Made by a program: the position numbers and the translations under genes. A DNA stretch of 64,000 bases from Isoptericola luteus. GTDB taxonomy: Bacteria; Actinomycetota; Actinomycetes; Actinomycetales; Cellulomonadaceae. The notes under the pieces were generated by a model. It was not told the origin of the DNA and searched no databases. It saw nothing but the letters and a program-made list of their open reading frames with translations. This document shows positions 40,635-47,335 of the stretch, piece by piece; the first letter of the stretch is position 1; the number at the start of each line of letters is the position of its first letter. The stretch is taken from contig NZ_JAIXCQ010000004.1 in NCBI RefSeq assembly GCF_020297055.1, forward strand, positions 186,001 through 250,000. Direction: 5' to 3'.

Positions 40635-40751
40635 CTACAGCGCTTGCCGCACAGCGTCCTCAGCCTCCGCCTTGGTGTCAGCCTCCACGAACCGGTGACT
40701 GACACCGCACACGTCCACACGCCACAGTGCCATGCGGCGAATGCTACTCAT
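40635..40751 (-). CDS. 38-residue small protein of the island
   Basis: The frame from ATG 40751 reads MSSIRRMALWRVDVCGVSHR then FVEADTKAEAEDAVRQAL. A later ATG at 40733 would give 32 residues starting MALWRVDV. The beta-beta-alpha look (WRVDVCG, HRFVEADT, KAEAEDAVRQAL) resembles small accessory folds in which a strand pair precedes a helix. A near-consensus TATAAG lies ten bases before the first ATG, and the next gene follows after seven bases. I do not recognise it. Confidence 0.5.
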   Translation of the reverse strand: MSSIRRMALWRVDVCGVSHRFVEADTKAEAEDAVRQAL

Positions 40752-40761
40752 AGTCTGTCGA

Positions 40762-40767
40762 CTTATA
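40762..40767 (-). promoter_or_regulatory. -10 element of the divergent island operon
   Basis: TATAAG on the minus strand, five of six consensus bases. TGGGAT lies 17 bases upstream. Initiation would fall about four bases before the 40751 ATG. The XRE gene starts 25 bases away in the other direction, so XRE binding here could control both sides. Confidence 0.5.
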
Positions 40768-40792
40768 CAGTGCACCATCCAAGAATCCCAGG

Positions 40793-41047
40793 ATGGGCAA
40801 CTACGACGAGCGCCTCCAAGCTCGTCTCCACCACCTGGGACAACGCGTGCGCACCGAGCGCGGCCGACTCGGCCTCTCCCAGGAGGATCTCGCCCACCGC
40901 GCAGGACTCCACCGCACCTACGTGGGCTCTGTCGAACGCGGGGAACGAAACATCAGCATCGGCAGCCTTTACGCGCTGGCCGACGAGCTCGACATCTCGG
41001 CGTCGGCGCTACTAACCGACCCTCTTTCCCAAAGTTCCACCAAGTAG
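40793..41047 (+). CDS. XRE-family helix-turn-helix regulator
   Basis: An 84-residue protein that is little more than a Cro/CI-type HTH: RTERGRLGLSQEDLAHRAGL, then HRTYVGSVERGERNISIGSL and YALADELDISASALL. The HRTYVGSVERGERNIS segment is the form seen in controller proteins of restriction-modification and other toxic or defence modules. ATG at 40793 follows CCAGG. It lies 35 bases upstream of the ATPase and is read with it; autoregulation and control of the divergent operon are likely. Confidence 0.88.
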   Translation: MGNYDERLQARLHHLGQRVRTERGRLGLSQEDLAHRAGLHRTYVGSVERGERNISIGSLYALADELDISASALLTDPLSQSSTK

Positions 41048-41082
41048 ACAAGACAATCTTCCGAACGGCACTCAGGAGCAGC

Positions 41083-42672
41083 ATGAGCGAGTCATCGTTG
41101 ATCTCGGACCGGCAACTTGCCCGAGCTGTTTCTAACATCACCGACCGGTCGGAAAAGCAGGGAGATCTCGACGTTCTTCGTGACACGTACGTGGACACAG
41201 GTGTCCTCCAACAGGTCGCCAATCACGCGAATCAGATCCTCTACGGCCGTCGAGGCACTGGAAAAACCCACGTGTTTCAAGTGCTACGGTCCGAACTTGA
41301 GGAGACCCACGGGTCGTACGTGATCTACCTCGACGTAAGAGTTCTCGGCAGCGCGCATACATTCCTCGACCCGGAAAAGCCGTTGGCCGAACGGTGCGTC
41401 GCGGTGTTCAAGGACCTCCTCTCCAACATCCAGGGAAAACTGCTCGACATCGTCACCGCGCCCGAGTCGGATGGAAGCGGCCTGGAAGAAGTGAGCGATT
41501 TTGCCGATACAATCACCCGGAAGGCCGCCGAGGTCAACGAGCGCAGCGTCTCGACGTCAAACCAGGAAAGCACGTCGGCCGGCACGAAGGCTGAGGCGGG
41601 AATGTCGGGTATGAAGCCCGGTCTCTCCCTTGGCGTCGACGACAACCACTCGCAGACGCAGACCCACGAGTCACAGTACACAGAAGCACTCCGCCAGTCA
41701 CTCGTGTTTAGCGAGATTTATCACGGACTCGAAAGGGCGCTTCGAGCGCTCGGGGCCAATCGATTGACTATCCTCATCGACGAGTGGACGGCACTCCCCG
41801 TCGAACTCCAGCCGTTCATCGCGGAGTTCATCAAGCGCTCCCTCTTCCCTAGCAGTCTCGTAACAATCAAGATCGCTTCTCTGGAGTACCGTTCGCGCTT
41901 TACACTCCCTCGCGAAGGCAATCCGATCGGCTTCGAACTGGGTCCTGACATCAAGGCTAACCTCGATCTTGACGATTACTACGTCTACGAACGCAACGCT
42001 GACAACGTGGTCGAGATCTTTCACGAACTGCTCTATCGCCACATTGTTTCCGGTATGACTGATGATGCACTCAGGGGCTATAACGTTCGCGATGCGACCT
42101 CGTTCCGCTCCCGTCTGTTTACCGAGAAGGCGACCTTTATTGAATTGGTTCGCGCGGGTGAGGGCGTGGTCCGGGACTTTCTCGGCATCTTTAGTTCTGC
42201 ATTCTTCAAGGCCAAGTCGACCGGTCGTCAGAAGATCGACCTAAACTCAGTCGAGGAGGCTGCTCGAGACTGGTACGAAACCGACAAGTCCACGGCCCTC
42301 TCCGAAGGTCAGCGAACCGCCCTCCATCGCATTATCACCGACGTGATCGGGAGCCGACAAACCAAGATGTTCATGCTGTCGCGCGAGCATGCAGATAACA
42401 AAATGATTCTCTCCCTCTTTGACCTGAGGCTCATCCATCTCATTTCGCGCGGATATAGCGACAAGGAGAACCCGGGGCAGCGATACAACATCTATGCACT
42501 CGACTATGGCACGTACGTTGACTTGAAACGCACAAAGGCGGAGCCCACCGATTTCGAAATTGAAGAGGAGGATGACACCCCGTCCCCCCGAGATCGCATC
42601 GTCCCCTTCGCCGATAAGCGCAGCATTCGACGAGTCATTCTTCGAAGCGAAATCTTCGACGACCTCGAGTGA
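41083..42672 (+). CDS. ORC/Cdc6-like AAA+ family ATPase of unknown function
   Basis: A 529-residue P-loop ATPase. N-terminal LARAVSNITDRSEKQGDLDV and LRDTYVDTGVLQQV precede Walker A GRRGTGKT (55-62) and, after a Ser/Thr-rich insertion (about 150-200), Walker B LTILIDEW (228-235). The latter half has a helical region and RYNIYALDYGTYVDL, perhaps a winged helix. This type occurs as a solitary accessory gene in actinobacteria. A defence or mobile-element role is my inference from context. ATG at 41083 follows CAGGAG. GC and codon use are plainly lower than in neighbours. Confidence 0.8.
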   Translation: MSESSLISDRQLARAVSNITDRSEKQGDLDVLRDTYVDTGVLQQVANHANQILYGRRGTGKTHVFQVLRSELEETHGSYVIYLDVRVLGSAHTFLDPEKPLAERCVAVFKDLLSNIQGKLLDIVTAPESDGSGLEEVSDFADTITRKAAEVNERSVSTSNQESTSAGTKAEAGMSGMKPGLSLGVDDNHSQTQTHESQYTEALRQSLVFSEIYHGLERALRALGANRLTILIDEWTALPVELQPFIAEFIKRSLFPSSLVTIKIASLEYRSRFTLPREGNPIGFELGPDIKANLDLDDYYVYERNADNVVEIFHELLYRHIVSGMTDDALRGYNVRDATSFRSRLFTEKATFIELVRAGEGVVRDFLGIFSSAFFKAKSTGRQKIDLNSVEEAARDWYETDKSTALSEGQRTALHRIITDVIGSRQTKMFMLSREHADNKMILSLFDLRLIHLISRGYSDKENPGQRYNIYALDYGTYVDLKRTKAEPTDFEIEEEDDTPSPRDRIVPFADKRSIRRVILRSEIFDDLE

Positions 42673-42722
42673 CTGCCGCCGTGGCGCAACTCATCGAGTG
42701 AATGCAGAGGAGTCGATTTCAC

Positions 42723-43316
42723 ATGAGCACCGAACTTTGGATCACCGGAGATCCGCAGACAGATCGATTACTCTCTAACGATTTCTTCGCACTCCTAACT
42801 GGCATGTTGTTGGACCAGCAGTACCCGATGGAGCACGCGTTCTCCGGCCCGCGCAAGATCCGCGACCGCCTCGGATCGATCGATCCGCGCGCCGTGGCCG
42901 ACGCGGACCCGGACGAGTTCGTCACGCTCGCCACCACTCCCCCGGCCGTCCACCGTTACGGGCGCTCGATGGCGGGCCGCATCCAGGCGTTGGCGCACGT
43001 CGTCGTGGACGAGTACGACGGCGACGTCACCGCGATCTGGACCCGGCCCGGGGCGGACGGCGCTCCCACGGGCGCCGAGGTGCTGGCGCGGCTGAGGGCG
43101 CTGCCCGGCTTCGGGGAGCAGAAGGCGAAGATCTTCCTCGCGCTGCTCGGCAAGCAGCGCGGCGTCCAGCCGGCGGGGTGGCGCGAGGCCGCCGGACACT
43201 ACGGCGACGACGGCTCGCGGCGGTCCATCGCCGACGTCACCAGCCCCGAGTCCCTCGTCGAGGTGCGGGCCTTCAAGAAGGAGCAGAAGGCCGCGGCCAA
43301 GGCCGCCAAGGGCTGA
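42723..43316 (+). CDS. HhH-GPD-type base-excision repair protein
   Basis: A 197-residue helix-hairpin-helix DNA-glycosylase-like protein. The hairpin LRALPGFGEQKAKIFLALLG (124-143) is clear; the usual downstream catalytic Asp is not obvious, as in other members of this short actinobacterial group. The first 32 or so codons are AT-richer and differ from the stranded host 5' end at 40,174, while the rest has host composition. The gene is thus a chimera, with the island supplying its start. ATG at 42723 was chosen; a longer frame to 42702 exists. Confidence 0.85.
   Translation: MSTELWITGDPQTDRLLSNDFFALLTGMLLDQQYPMEHAFSGPRKIRDRLGSIDPRAVADADPDEFVTLATTPPAVHRYGRSMAGRIQALAHVVVDEYDGDVTAIWTRPGADGAPTGAEVLARLRALPGFGEQKAKIFLALLGKQRGVQPAGWREAAGHYGDDGSRRSIADVTSPESLVEVRAFKKEQKAAAKAAKG
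42801..42819 (+). repeat. Right attachment-like repeat
   Basis: GGCATGTTGTTGGACCAGC within codons 27-33 of the intact HhH-GPD gene. The composition changes from island-like to host-like within or just after it. Confidence 0.6.
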
Positions 43317-43335
43317 CCGCCCGCGCCCGCGAGCC

Positions 43336-44385
43336 TCAGAGCCTGCCGCCCGCCCGCAGCGCGCCCAGCACGTCGTCGACCGGGACGGCGTGGCTGGTCC
43401 CCCGGTGCCCGACCGTCGTCGTCGCGCAGAGGACGGACGCCAGCAGCGCCTCCTCGACCGCGTCCATGGTCGCGGCGAACAGCGGGTCCAGATCGCCGTC
43501 GGGCACCAGACGGTCGTCCGGGTGCGCGGTGCTGAACGCCAGCGCGTAGTCGCCGCTGCCGTGCGTGAAACCGGCCCCGACCCGCCCCATGGCGAACACC
43601 GCCCGCCGCGCGACCCGGTCCAGCCGCCGGGCGTCCAGCGGGGCGTCCGTGGCGACGACGATCATGCAGGAGTTGCCGTCGTCAGGTGCCGGGAGCCTGG
43701 AGGCGTCCCCGCGCACCGGCACCGGCACGCCCAGCACGGTGAGCGTCCCGGAGAAGTTGGACTGCACCACCGCACCGACCGTGCGCCGGCTCCCGGCGAC
43801 GTCAACCACCCGCGACGACGTGCCGATCCCGCCCTTGAACCCCAGCGCCGTGGTGCCCGTGCCCGCCCCGACGCAGCCCTGCGCCACCGGTCCGGACGCC
43901 GCGCCGTCGAGCGCGGCCCGCACGTGCGACTCGGCGATCGGGCGGGCCCGGACGTCGGAGCAGAACCCGTCGTTGGTCTCACCGACCACCGGATTGAGGG
44001 TGCGCACCTCCTCGTAGCCGGGGAGCTCCAGCACGTGCGACACGAGCGCGTCGGCGGCCCGGAACGCCGACAGGGTCGCCGTGAGCACGACCGGCGTCTC
44101 CAGCTCGCCGAGCTCGGCGAGCTGGGTCGCGCCGACGAGCTTGCCGTACCCGTTCCCGGCGAACAGCCCGCACGCGAGCGCCCGGCGCTGCCCCGGCCCG
44201 CGCCCCAGCATCTCGGGGACGACGGCGGTCACGCCCGTGTGCAGGCGCGCGCCGTCGTGCAGCGTGGTATGCCCGACGCGCACGCCGGGCACGTCGGTGA
44301 TGGCGTTCCAGGTCCCCGGCGGCTGGTCGCCGACGGCGATGCCGAGCTCGCGCGGCGTCGGGCGGGCTGTCGTCGGGGCGTTCAC
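43336..44385 (-). CDS. P1 family peptidase (DmpA-like Ntn hydrolase)
   Basis: A 349-residue member of the S58 family, self-cleaving aminopeptidases or amidases. Conserved stretches are GTWNAITDVPGVRVGHTTL, GLFAGNGYGKLVGATQLAE, NPVVGETNDGF, GCVGAGTGTTALGFKGG and the cleavage/nucleophile region DDGNSCMIVVATDAPL. GTG at 44385 overlaps the stop of the MerR gene (GTGA), so both are translated together. The natural substrate is unknown. Confidence 0.9.
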   Translation of the reverse strand: MNAPTTARPTPRELGIAVGDQPPGTWNAITDVPGVRVGHTTLHDGARLHTGVTAVVPEMLGRGPGQRRALACGLFAGNGYGKLVGATQLAELGELETPVVLTATLSAFRAADALVSHVLELPGYEEVRTLNPVVGETNDGFCSDVRARPIAESHVRAALDGAASGPVAQGCVGAGTGTTALGFKGGIGTSSRVVDVAGSRRTVGAVVQSNFSGTLTVLGVPVPVRGDASRLPAPDDGNSCMIVVATDAPLDARRLDRVARRAVFAMGRVGAGFTHGSGDYALAFSTAHPDDRLVPDGDLDPLFAATMDAVEEALLASVLCATTTVGHRGTSHAVPVDDVLGALRAGGRL

Positions 44386-44954
44386 GCGCCGCCCCCGTCC
44401 GTGGTTCCCGGGACAGAGGCGCCGGCAGCGGCGCCGACCGAGGCGCCGGCGGACCCGTCGACGGGCTCCCCGGCCGACGCGGGAACGGCGTCCACCGGGT
44501 GCAGGTCGCGCCAGGTGCGGGTGCCGTCCACGAGGTCGCGCACGTGCTCGCGAAACCGTGGGCACGTCGCGATGTCGTGTGCGCGGCAGGCCAGCGCATG
44601 CTCGGTCATGTGCCGTGAGCGGTCGATCTCCGCCTGCAGGCGGTCCAGCTCGGCCAGGTGCGCGGCGAGCACCTGGTGGCGCTCCCACGCGCCGCGCCGG
44701 GACGCCCCCGCGTCCAGGAGCACCTGGATCTGCTCGAGGCTCATGCCCGCGACCTTCGAGCTGAGGATCGTCGCGACCCGCACGAGGTCGTCCGAGTCGT
44801 ACCGACGCCGGCCGGCGCCGTCGCGCGCGGGTGCCAGCAGGCCGACGTCCTCCCAGTAGCGCAGCACGTGCGTCTCCAGCCCGAACCTGGCCGCCAGCTC
44901 CCCCACGCTCCAGGTGCTCTGTCGTGCTGCGTCCGCCCGATCGCTTGACTTCAT
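44382..44954 (-). CDS. MerR family transcriptional regulator
   Basis: A 190-residue regulator with the MerR winged helix WSVGELAARFGLETHVLRYWEDVGLL and DDLVRVATILSSKVAGMSLEQIQVLL, a dimerisation helix, and an Ala/Gly-rich tail. Cysteines exist (LACRAHDIATCPRF), but the metal-site pattern of MerR/CueR is not evident. The ATG at 44954 lies inside a perfect palindrome, so the gene is probably leaderless and autoregulated, and the divergent flavoprotein is the expected target. Confidence 0.9.
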   Translation of the reverse strand: MKSSDRADAARQSTWSVGELAARFGLETHVLRYWEDVGLLAPARDGAGRRRYDSDDLVRVATILSSKVAGMSLEQIQVLLDAGASRRGAWERHQVLAAHLAELDRLQAEIDRSRHMTEHALACRAHDIATCPRFREHVRDLVDGTRTWRDLHPVDAVPASAGEPVDGSAGASVGAAAGASVPGTTDGGGA

Positions 44955-44969
44955 GTTGACATGAAGTCA
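44946..44969. promoter_or_regulatory. Perfect 24-bp MerR operator
   Basis: TGACTTCATGT (44946-44956) and its exact complement (44959-44969) flank two bases. The site overlaps the MerR start codon. TTGACT at its left end followed by a 19-base spacer fits the elongated spacing of MerR-activated promoters for the rightward flavoprotein gene, though the -10 there (CAGGCT) is poor. Confidence 0.75.
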
Positions 44970-45024
44970 CAGGCTGGGACCCGACGCAACCCACCCGCAC
45001 CCGCACGACCGAAAGAGGACCACC

Positions 45025-45963
45025 ATGACCGACCAGCACCTGCACGACGCGATCGTCGTCGGCGGCGGGCCCGCCGGCCTCGCCGCGGCCCTGATGCTCG
45101 GGCGCACCCGCCGCGACGTCGTCCTGCTCGACTCCGGCACCTACCGCAACGACCCGACCGACGCCATGCACAACGTCCTCGGGTTCGACGGCACACCTCC
45201 CGCCGAGTTCCGCGCCACCGCGCACCGCACGCTCGCCGCGTACGACACGGTCGAGCTCCGTCGCACGACCGTCCACGAGATCACGTCCGCCGGGACCGCC
45301 GCGCAGCCGTCCTTCGTCGTGCGCACCGACGGCGGGGAGATCGCCGCCCGGCGGCTGCTGCTGGCCACCGGCCTGCGCGACGAGCTGCCCTCCACCCCCG
45401 GGCTGGCCGACCTGTTCGGCACCGTCGCGGCGCACTGCCCCTACTGCCACGGCCACGAGTTCCGCGGGACGCCGGTGGGCCTGCTCGGCGCCGGGCCGCA
45501 CACCCCGCGGGTCGCCGGGCTCATGGAGCGCATCGCGAGCCGGCTCGTGGTGCTCGCCGACGGCGGCACGCTGGACCCGCAGGCCCGCGCCGGGCTCGAG
45601 CGACGCGGCGTCGAGATCCGCCCCGAGCCCGTGGTGCGGCTCGAGCCGCACCCGTTCGACGACGGCCGGCCCGGCCTGCTCGCCGTCCTCGACGGCGGCG
45701 ACACCCTCACGCTCGGCGGGCTCATGGTGGCCCCCGCCCTGCACCAGGCGGCACCGTTCGCCGCCCAGCTCGGGCTGGAGCTGCGGGAGTCCGGCTGCGT
45801 GGCGATCGACGCCTTCGCACGAACCAGCCTGCCGGGCGTGATGGCCGCCGGGGACCTCGCGCACACCGCTGACCTCCCCATGCCCCTCGCCTCGGTGACG
45901 GCGGCCATGGCCGCGGGGCAGCTCGCCGCCGCGGCGATCGACGGCGACCTGCTGGAGCCGTGA
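45025..45963 (+). CDS. NAD(P)/FAD-dependent oxidoreductase, thioredoxin-reductase-like
   Basis: A 312-residue flavoprotein with the FAD dinucleotide motif VVGGGPAGLAAALMLGR (11-27) and a CPYC pair (Cys137, Cys140) in AAHCPYCHGHEF. The last motif, SLPGVMAAGDLAHTADLP, is the C-terminal FAD contact. The layout matches TrxB-like disulfide reductases; the partner is unknown. GAAAGAGGA precedes the ATG. It is divergent from MerR across the 24-bp operator and is likely induced by the signal MerR senses. Confidence 0.92.
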   Translation: MTDQHLHDAIVVGGGPAGLAAALMLGRTRRDVVLLDSGTYRNDPTDAMHNVLGFDGTPPAEFRATAHRTLAAYDTVELRRTTVHEITSAGTAAQPSFVVRTDGGEIAARRLLLATGLRDELPSTPGLADLFGTVAAHCPYCHGHEFRGTPVGLLGAGPHTPRVAGLMERIASRLVVLADGGTLDPQARAGLERRGVEIRPEPVVRLEPHPFDDGRPGLLAVLDGGDTLTLGGLMVAPALHQAAPFAAQLGLELRESGCVAIDAFARTSLPGVMAAGDLAHTADLPMPLASVTAAMAAGQLAAAAIDGDLLEP

Positions 45964-45964
45964 G

Positions 45965-45992
45965 CCGGCGGCGGTGAGCCGGTGGCCGCCGG
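45965..45992 (+). terminator. Hairpin after the flavoprotein gene
   Basis: CCGGCGGC (45965-45972) and GCCGCCGG (45985-45992) form an 8-bp stem with a 12-base loop right after the stop codon. Confidence 0.4.
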
Positions 45993-46085
45993 TCCGGGTC
46001 GGCGATCCCTCGGCGGGGCGGCCGGTGCGGCGGCGCGACCGATGTCGCGACGGCACACTGCCACGTCCGGACGCCGCCCGGCCGT

Positions 46086-46091
46086 TAGGCT
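46086..46091 (+). promoter_or_regulatory. Leaderless -10 element
   Basis: TAGGCT, six bases before the ATG at 46098, identical to the smc element in sequence and spacing. Confidence 0.5.
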
Positions 46092-46097
46092 CGCCGC

Positions 46098-46946
46098 ATG
46101 ACGTCACCGGACCTCGTGCCCCTCGGCCCCGCCCCGCGCCCCACCACGGGCGACGACCTCGCCGCACGGCTGATCGACCTGGCCCGCCAGGCCGGCGGCG
46201 GCACGGTCACCGGGCTCGAGCGGGCGCGGGTCACGGCCGACCTCGACGGCGCGGACGTCGCCGCGCTCGAGCTGGACCTCACGGGCGTCGCGTTCGGCGC
46301 CGGCCAGCAGGCACCCGGCGCCTCCTGGTCCCCCGTGTCGGTCAGCTCCCGCGAGCCGGGCACCGTGCGCCGTCTGCGCGTCGACGCCCACCCCCTCACC
46401 GCCGTCGACCTGCCCGTGGACGTCACCGCCGAGGCGGCGGGCCTGCGGTTAGCGTGGGTGGAGGGCTCGGACGGCCAGGTTGGCGTCGAGGCCGTCGAGC
46501 CCGACGACGCGCACCCCGTGACCGGGCACGCCCGCGTCGCGGTCTCCCGCGCGGGCCTGGTGGCGACCGTGCACGGCCTGCTCGCCGTGTCGCTGCAGTC
46601 GCAGGGGATCCAGCTCACCGGCCTCGACGTGCGGCTCGACCCCCGTGGCCCCCGCGCCGCCGGGGTGCGGATCGACGCGAAGATCCGCAAGGGCTTCCTG
46701 TCCGCCGCGGTGACCGCGACGGCCTCCGCAGCGGTGGACGACGCGATGGTGCTCACCGTCGGCGACGTGCAGATCTCCAGCGGCAACCCGCTCGTGAGCG
46801 CCATGCTCGGTGCGGTGCGCGGACGCGTGGAGGCCGCCGCGAACCGCCGCGTCGACCTCGCCGCCGCCCTGCCGTCGGGCGTCCACCTCACGGACGTGCG
46901 CCTCGACGTCGGCGAGGAGCTGGTGATCAGCGCGCGGCTGGGCTGA
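46098..46946 (+). CDS. DUF2993-like (LmeA-type) lipid-binding protein
   Basis: A 282-residue protein resembling DUF2993/LmeA phospholipid-binding proteins. It has an N-terminal RLIDLARQAGGGTVTGLERA, alternating strands (GLRLAWVEG, RVDAHPLTAVDLPVDVTAEA), DAKIRKGFLSAAVTATASAA, and the ending GVHLTDVRLDVGEELVISARLG. I see no signal peptide, unlike LmeA of mycobacteria, so location is uncertain. The assignment is from overall pattern, not motifs. Confidence 0.6.
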   Translation: MTSPDLVPLGPAPRPTTGDDLAARLIDLARQAGGGTVTGLERARVTADLDGADVAALELDLTGVAFGAGQQAPGASWSPVSVSSREPGTVRRLRVDAHPLTAVDLPVDVTAEAAGLRLAWVEGSDGQVGVEAVEPDDAHPVTGHARVAVSRAGLVATVHGLLAVSLQSQGIQLTGLDVRLDPRGPRAAGVRIDAKIRKGFLSAAVTATASAAVDDAMVLTVGDVQISSGNPLVSAMLGAVRGRVEAAANRRVDLAAALPSGVHLTDVRLDVGEELVISARLG

Positions 46947-46972
46947 CGCCGCCGGGCCGGCGGCGCCCTGGG

Positions 46973-47089
46973 CGACTGGTGGCCCTGGGGGACGAGGCCC
47001 GGGACGAGGCCTCCGCGGAGGCGCGACGCCGCGACGTGCCGGTGCTGCTGTCGGTCGGGTACGCCGCGTGCCACTGTGTCTCGAGGTGA
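46973..47089 (+). pseudogene. Decayed duplicate of the 5' part of the DUF255 gene
   Basis: Bases 46973-47076 repeat 47398-47490 of the downstream gene almost exactly, coding [17 protein letters not shown]. Compared with the parent, one G is missing in the run after CCCT and about 11 bases are extra (CGGGACGAGGC region). The match ends at CCACTG, just before the second Cys of the CHWC motif. It has no start of its own and cannot make a functional product. Confidence 0.85.
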
Positions 47090-47335
47090 AGCCATCGACG
47101 GCCGGGTGTCCGAGCCGGGCGCGTAGGACCGCACCCGCCCACCACGCGTCGCGCCGCCGAGCATGCGCGGCCTGCCCTGCGCGAGCAGCCTCGATGGCGC
47201 GCGCGAGGCCACGAGACCACCTCCCTAGGCTGGTGGCTCCGGGTCGCCGAGAGCCCGCTGCACGTCCGTACTGCATCACTCTCGTGCATCACTCAAGTGA
47301 ACTTGGTGCACGAGCCACTCGTGAGGAGTAGAGGA
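47090..47335 (+). other. Leader region of the DUF255 gene
   Basis: No gene is seen. Two TGCATCACTC direct repeats (47272-47281, 47285-47294) are followed by an inverted pair CTCGTGCA (47281-47288) and TGCACGAG (47307-47314). That pair would form a hairpin about 20 bases before the ribosome-binding site AGGAG. It may be an mRNA structure or binding site; no clear -10 element is visible. Confidence 0.4.

Larger units (their letters stand above)
40240..42819. mobile_element. Small island inserted in, and restoring, the HhH-GPD gene
   Basis: The segment is bounded by imperfect direct repeats (40240-40258 and 42801-42819, 17 of 19 identical) that are the same coding site of the HhH-GPD gene. Within it GC drops clearly below the flanks, most strongly from 41,050 to 42,800. 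It carries a divergent pair of unknown small genes, an XRE regulator and an ORC/Cdc6-like ATPase. There is no integrase, transposase or terminal inverted repeat. Left and right gene ends behave like attL and attR of an element that supplies a replacement 5' end. Confidence 0.65.
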
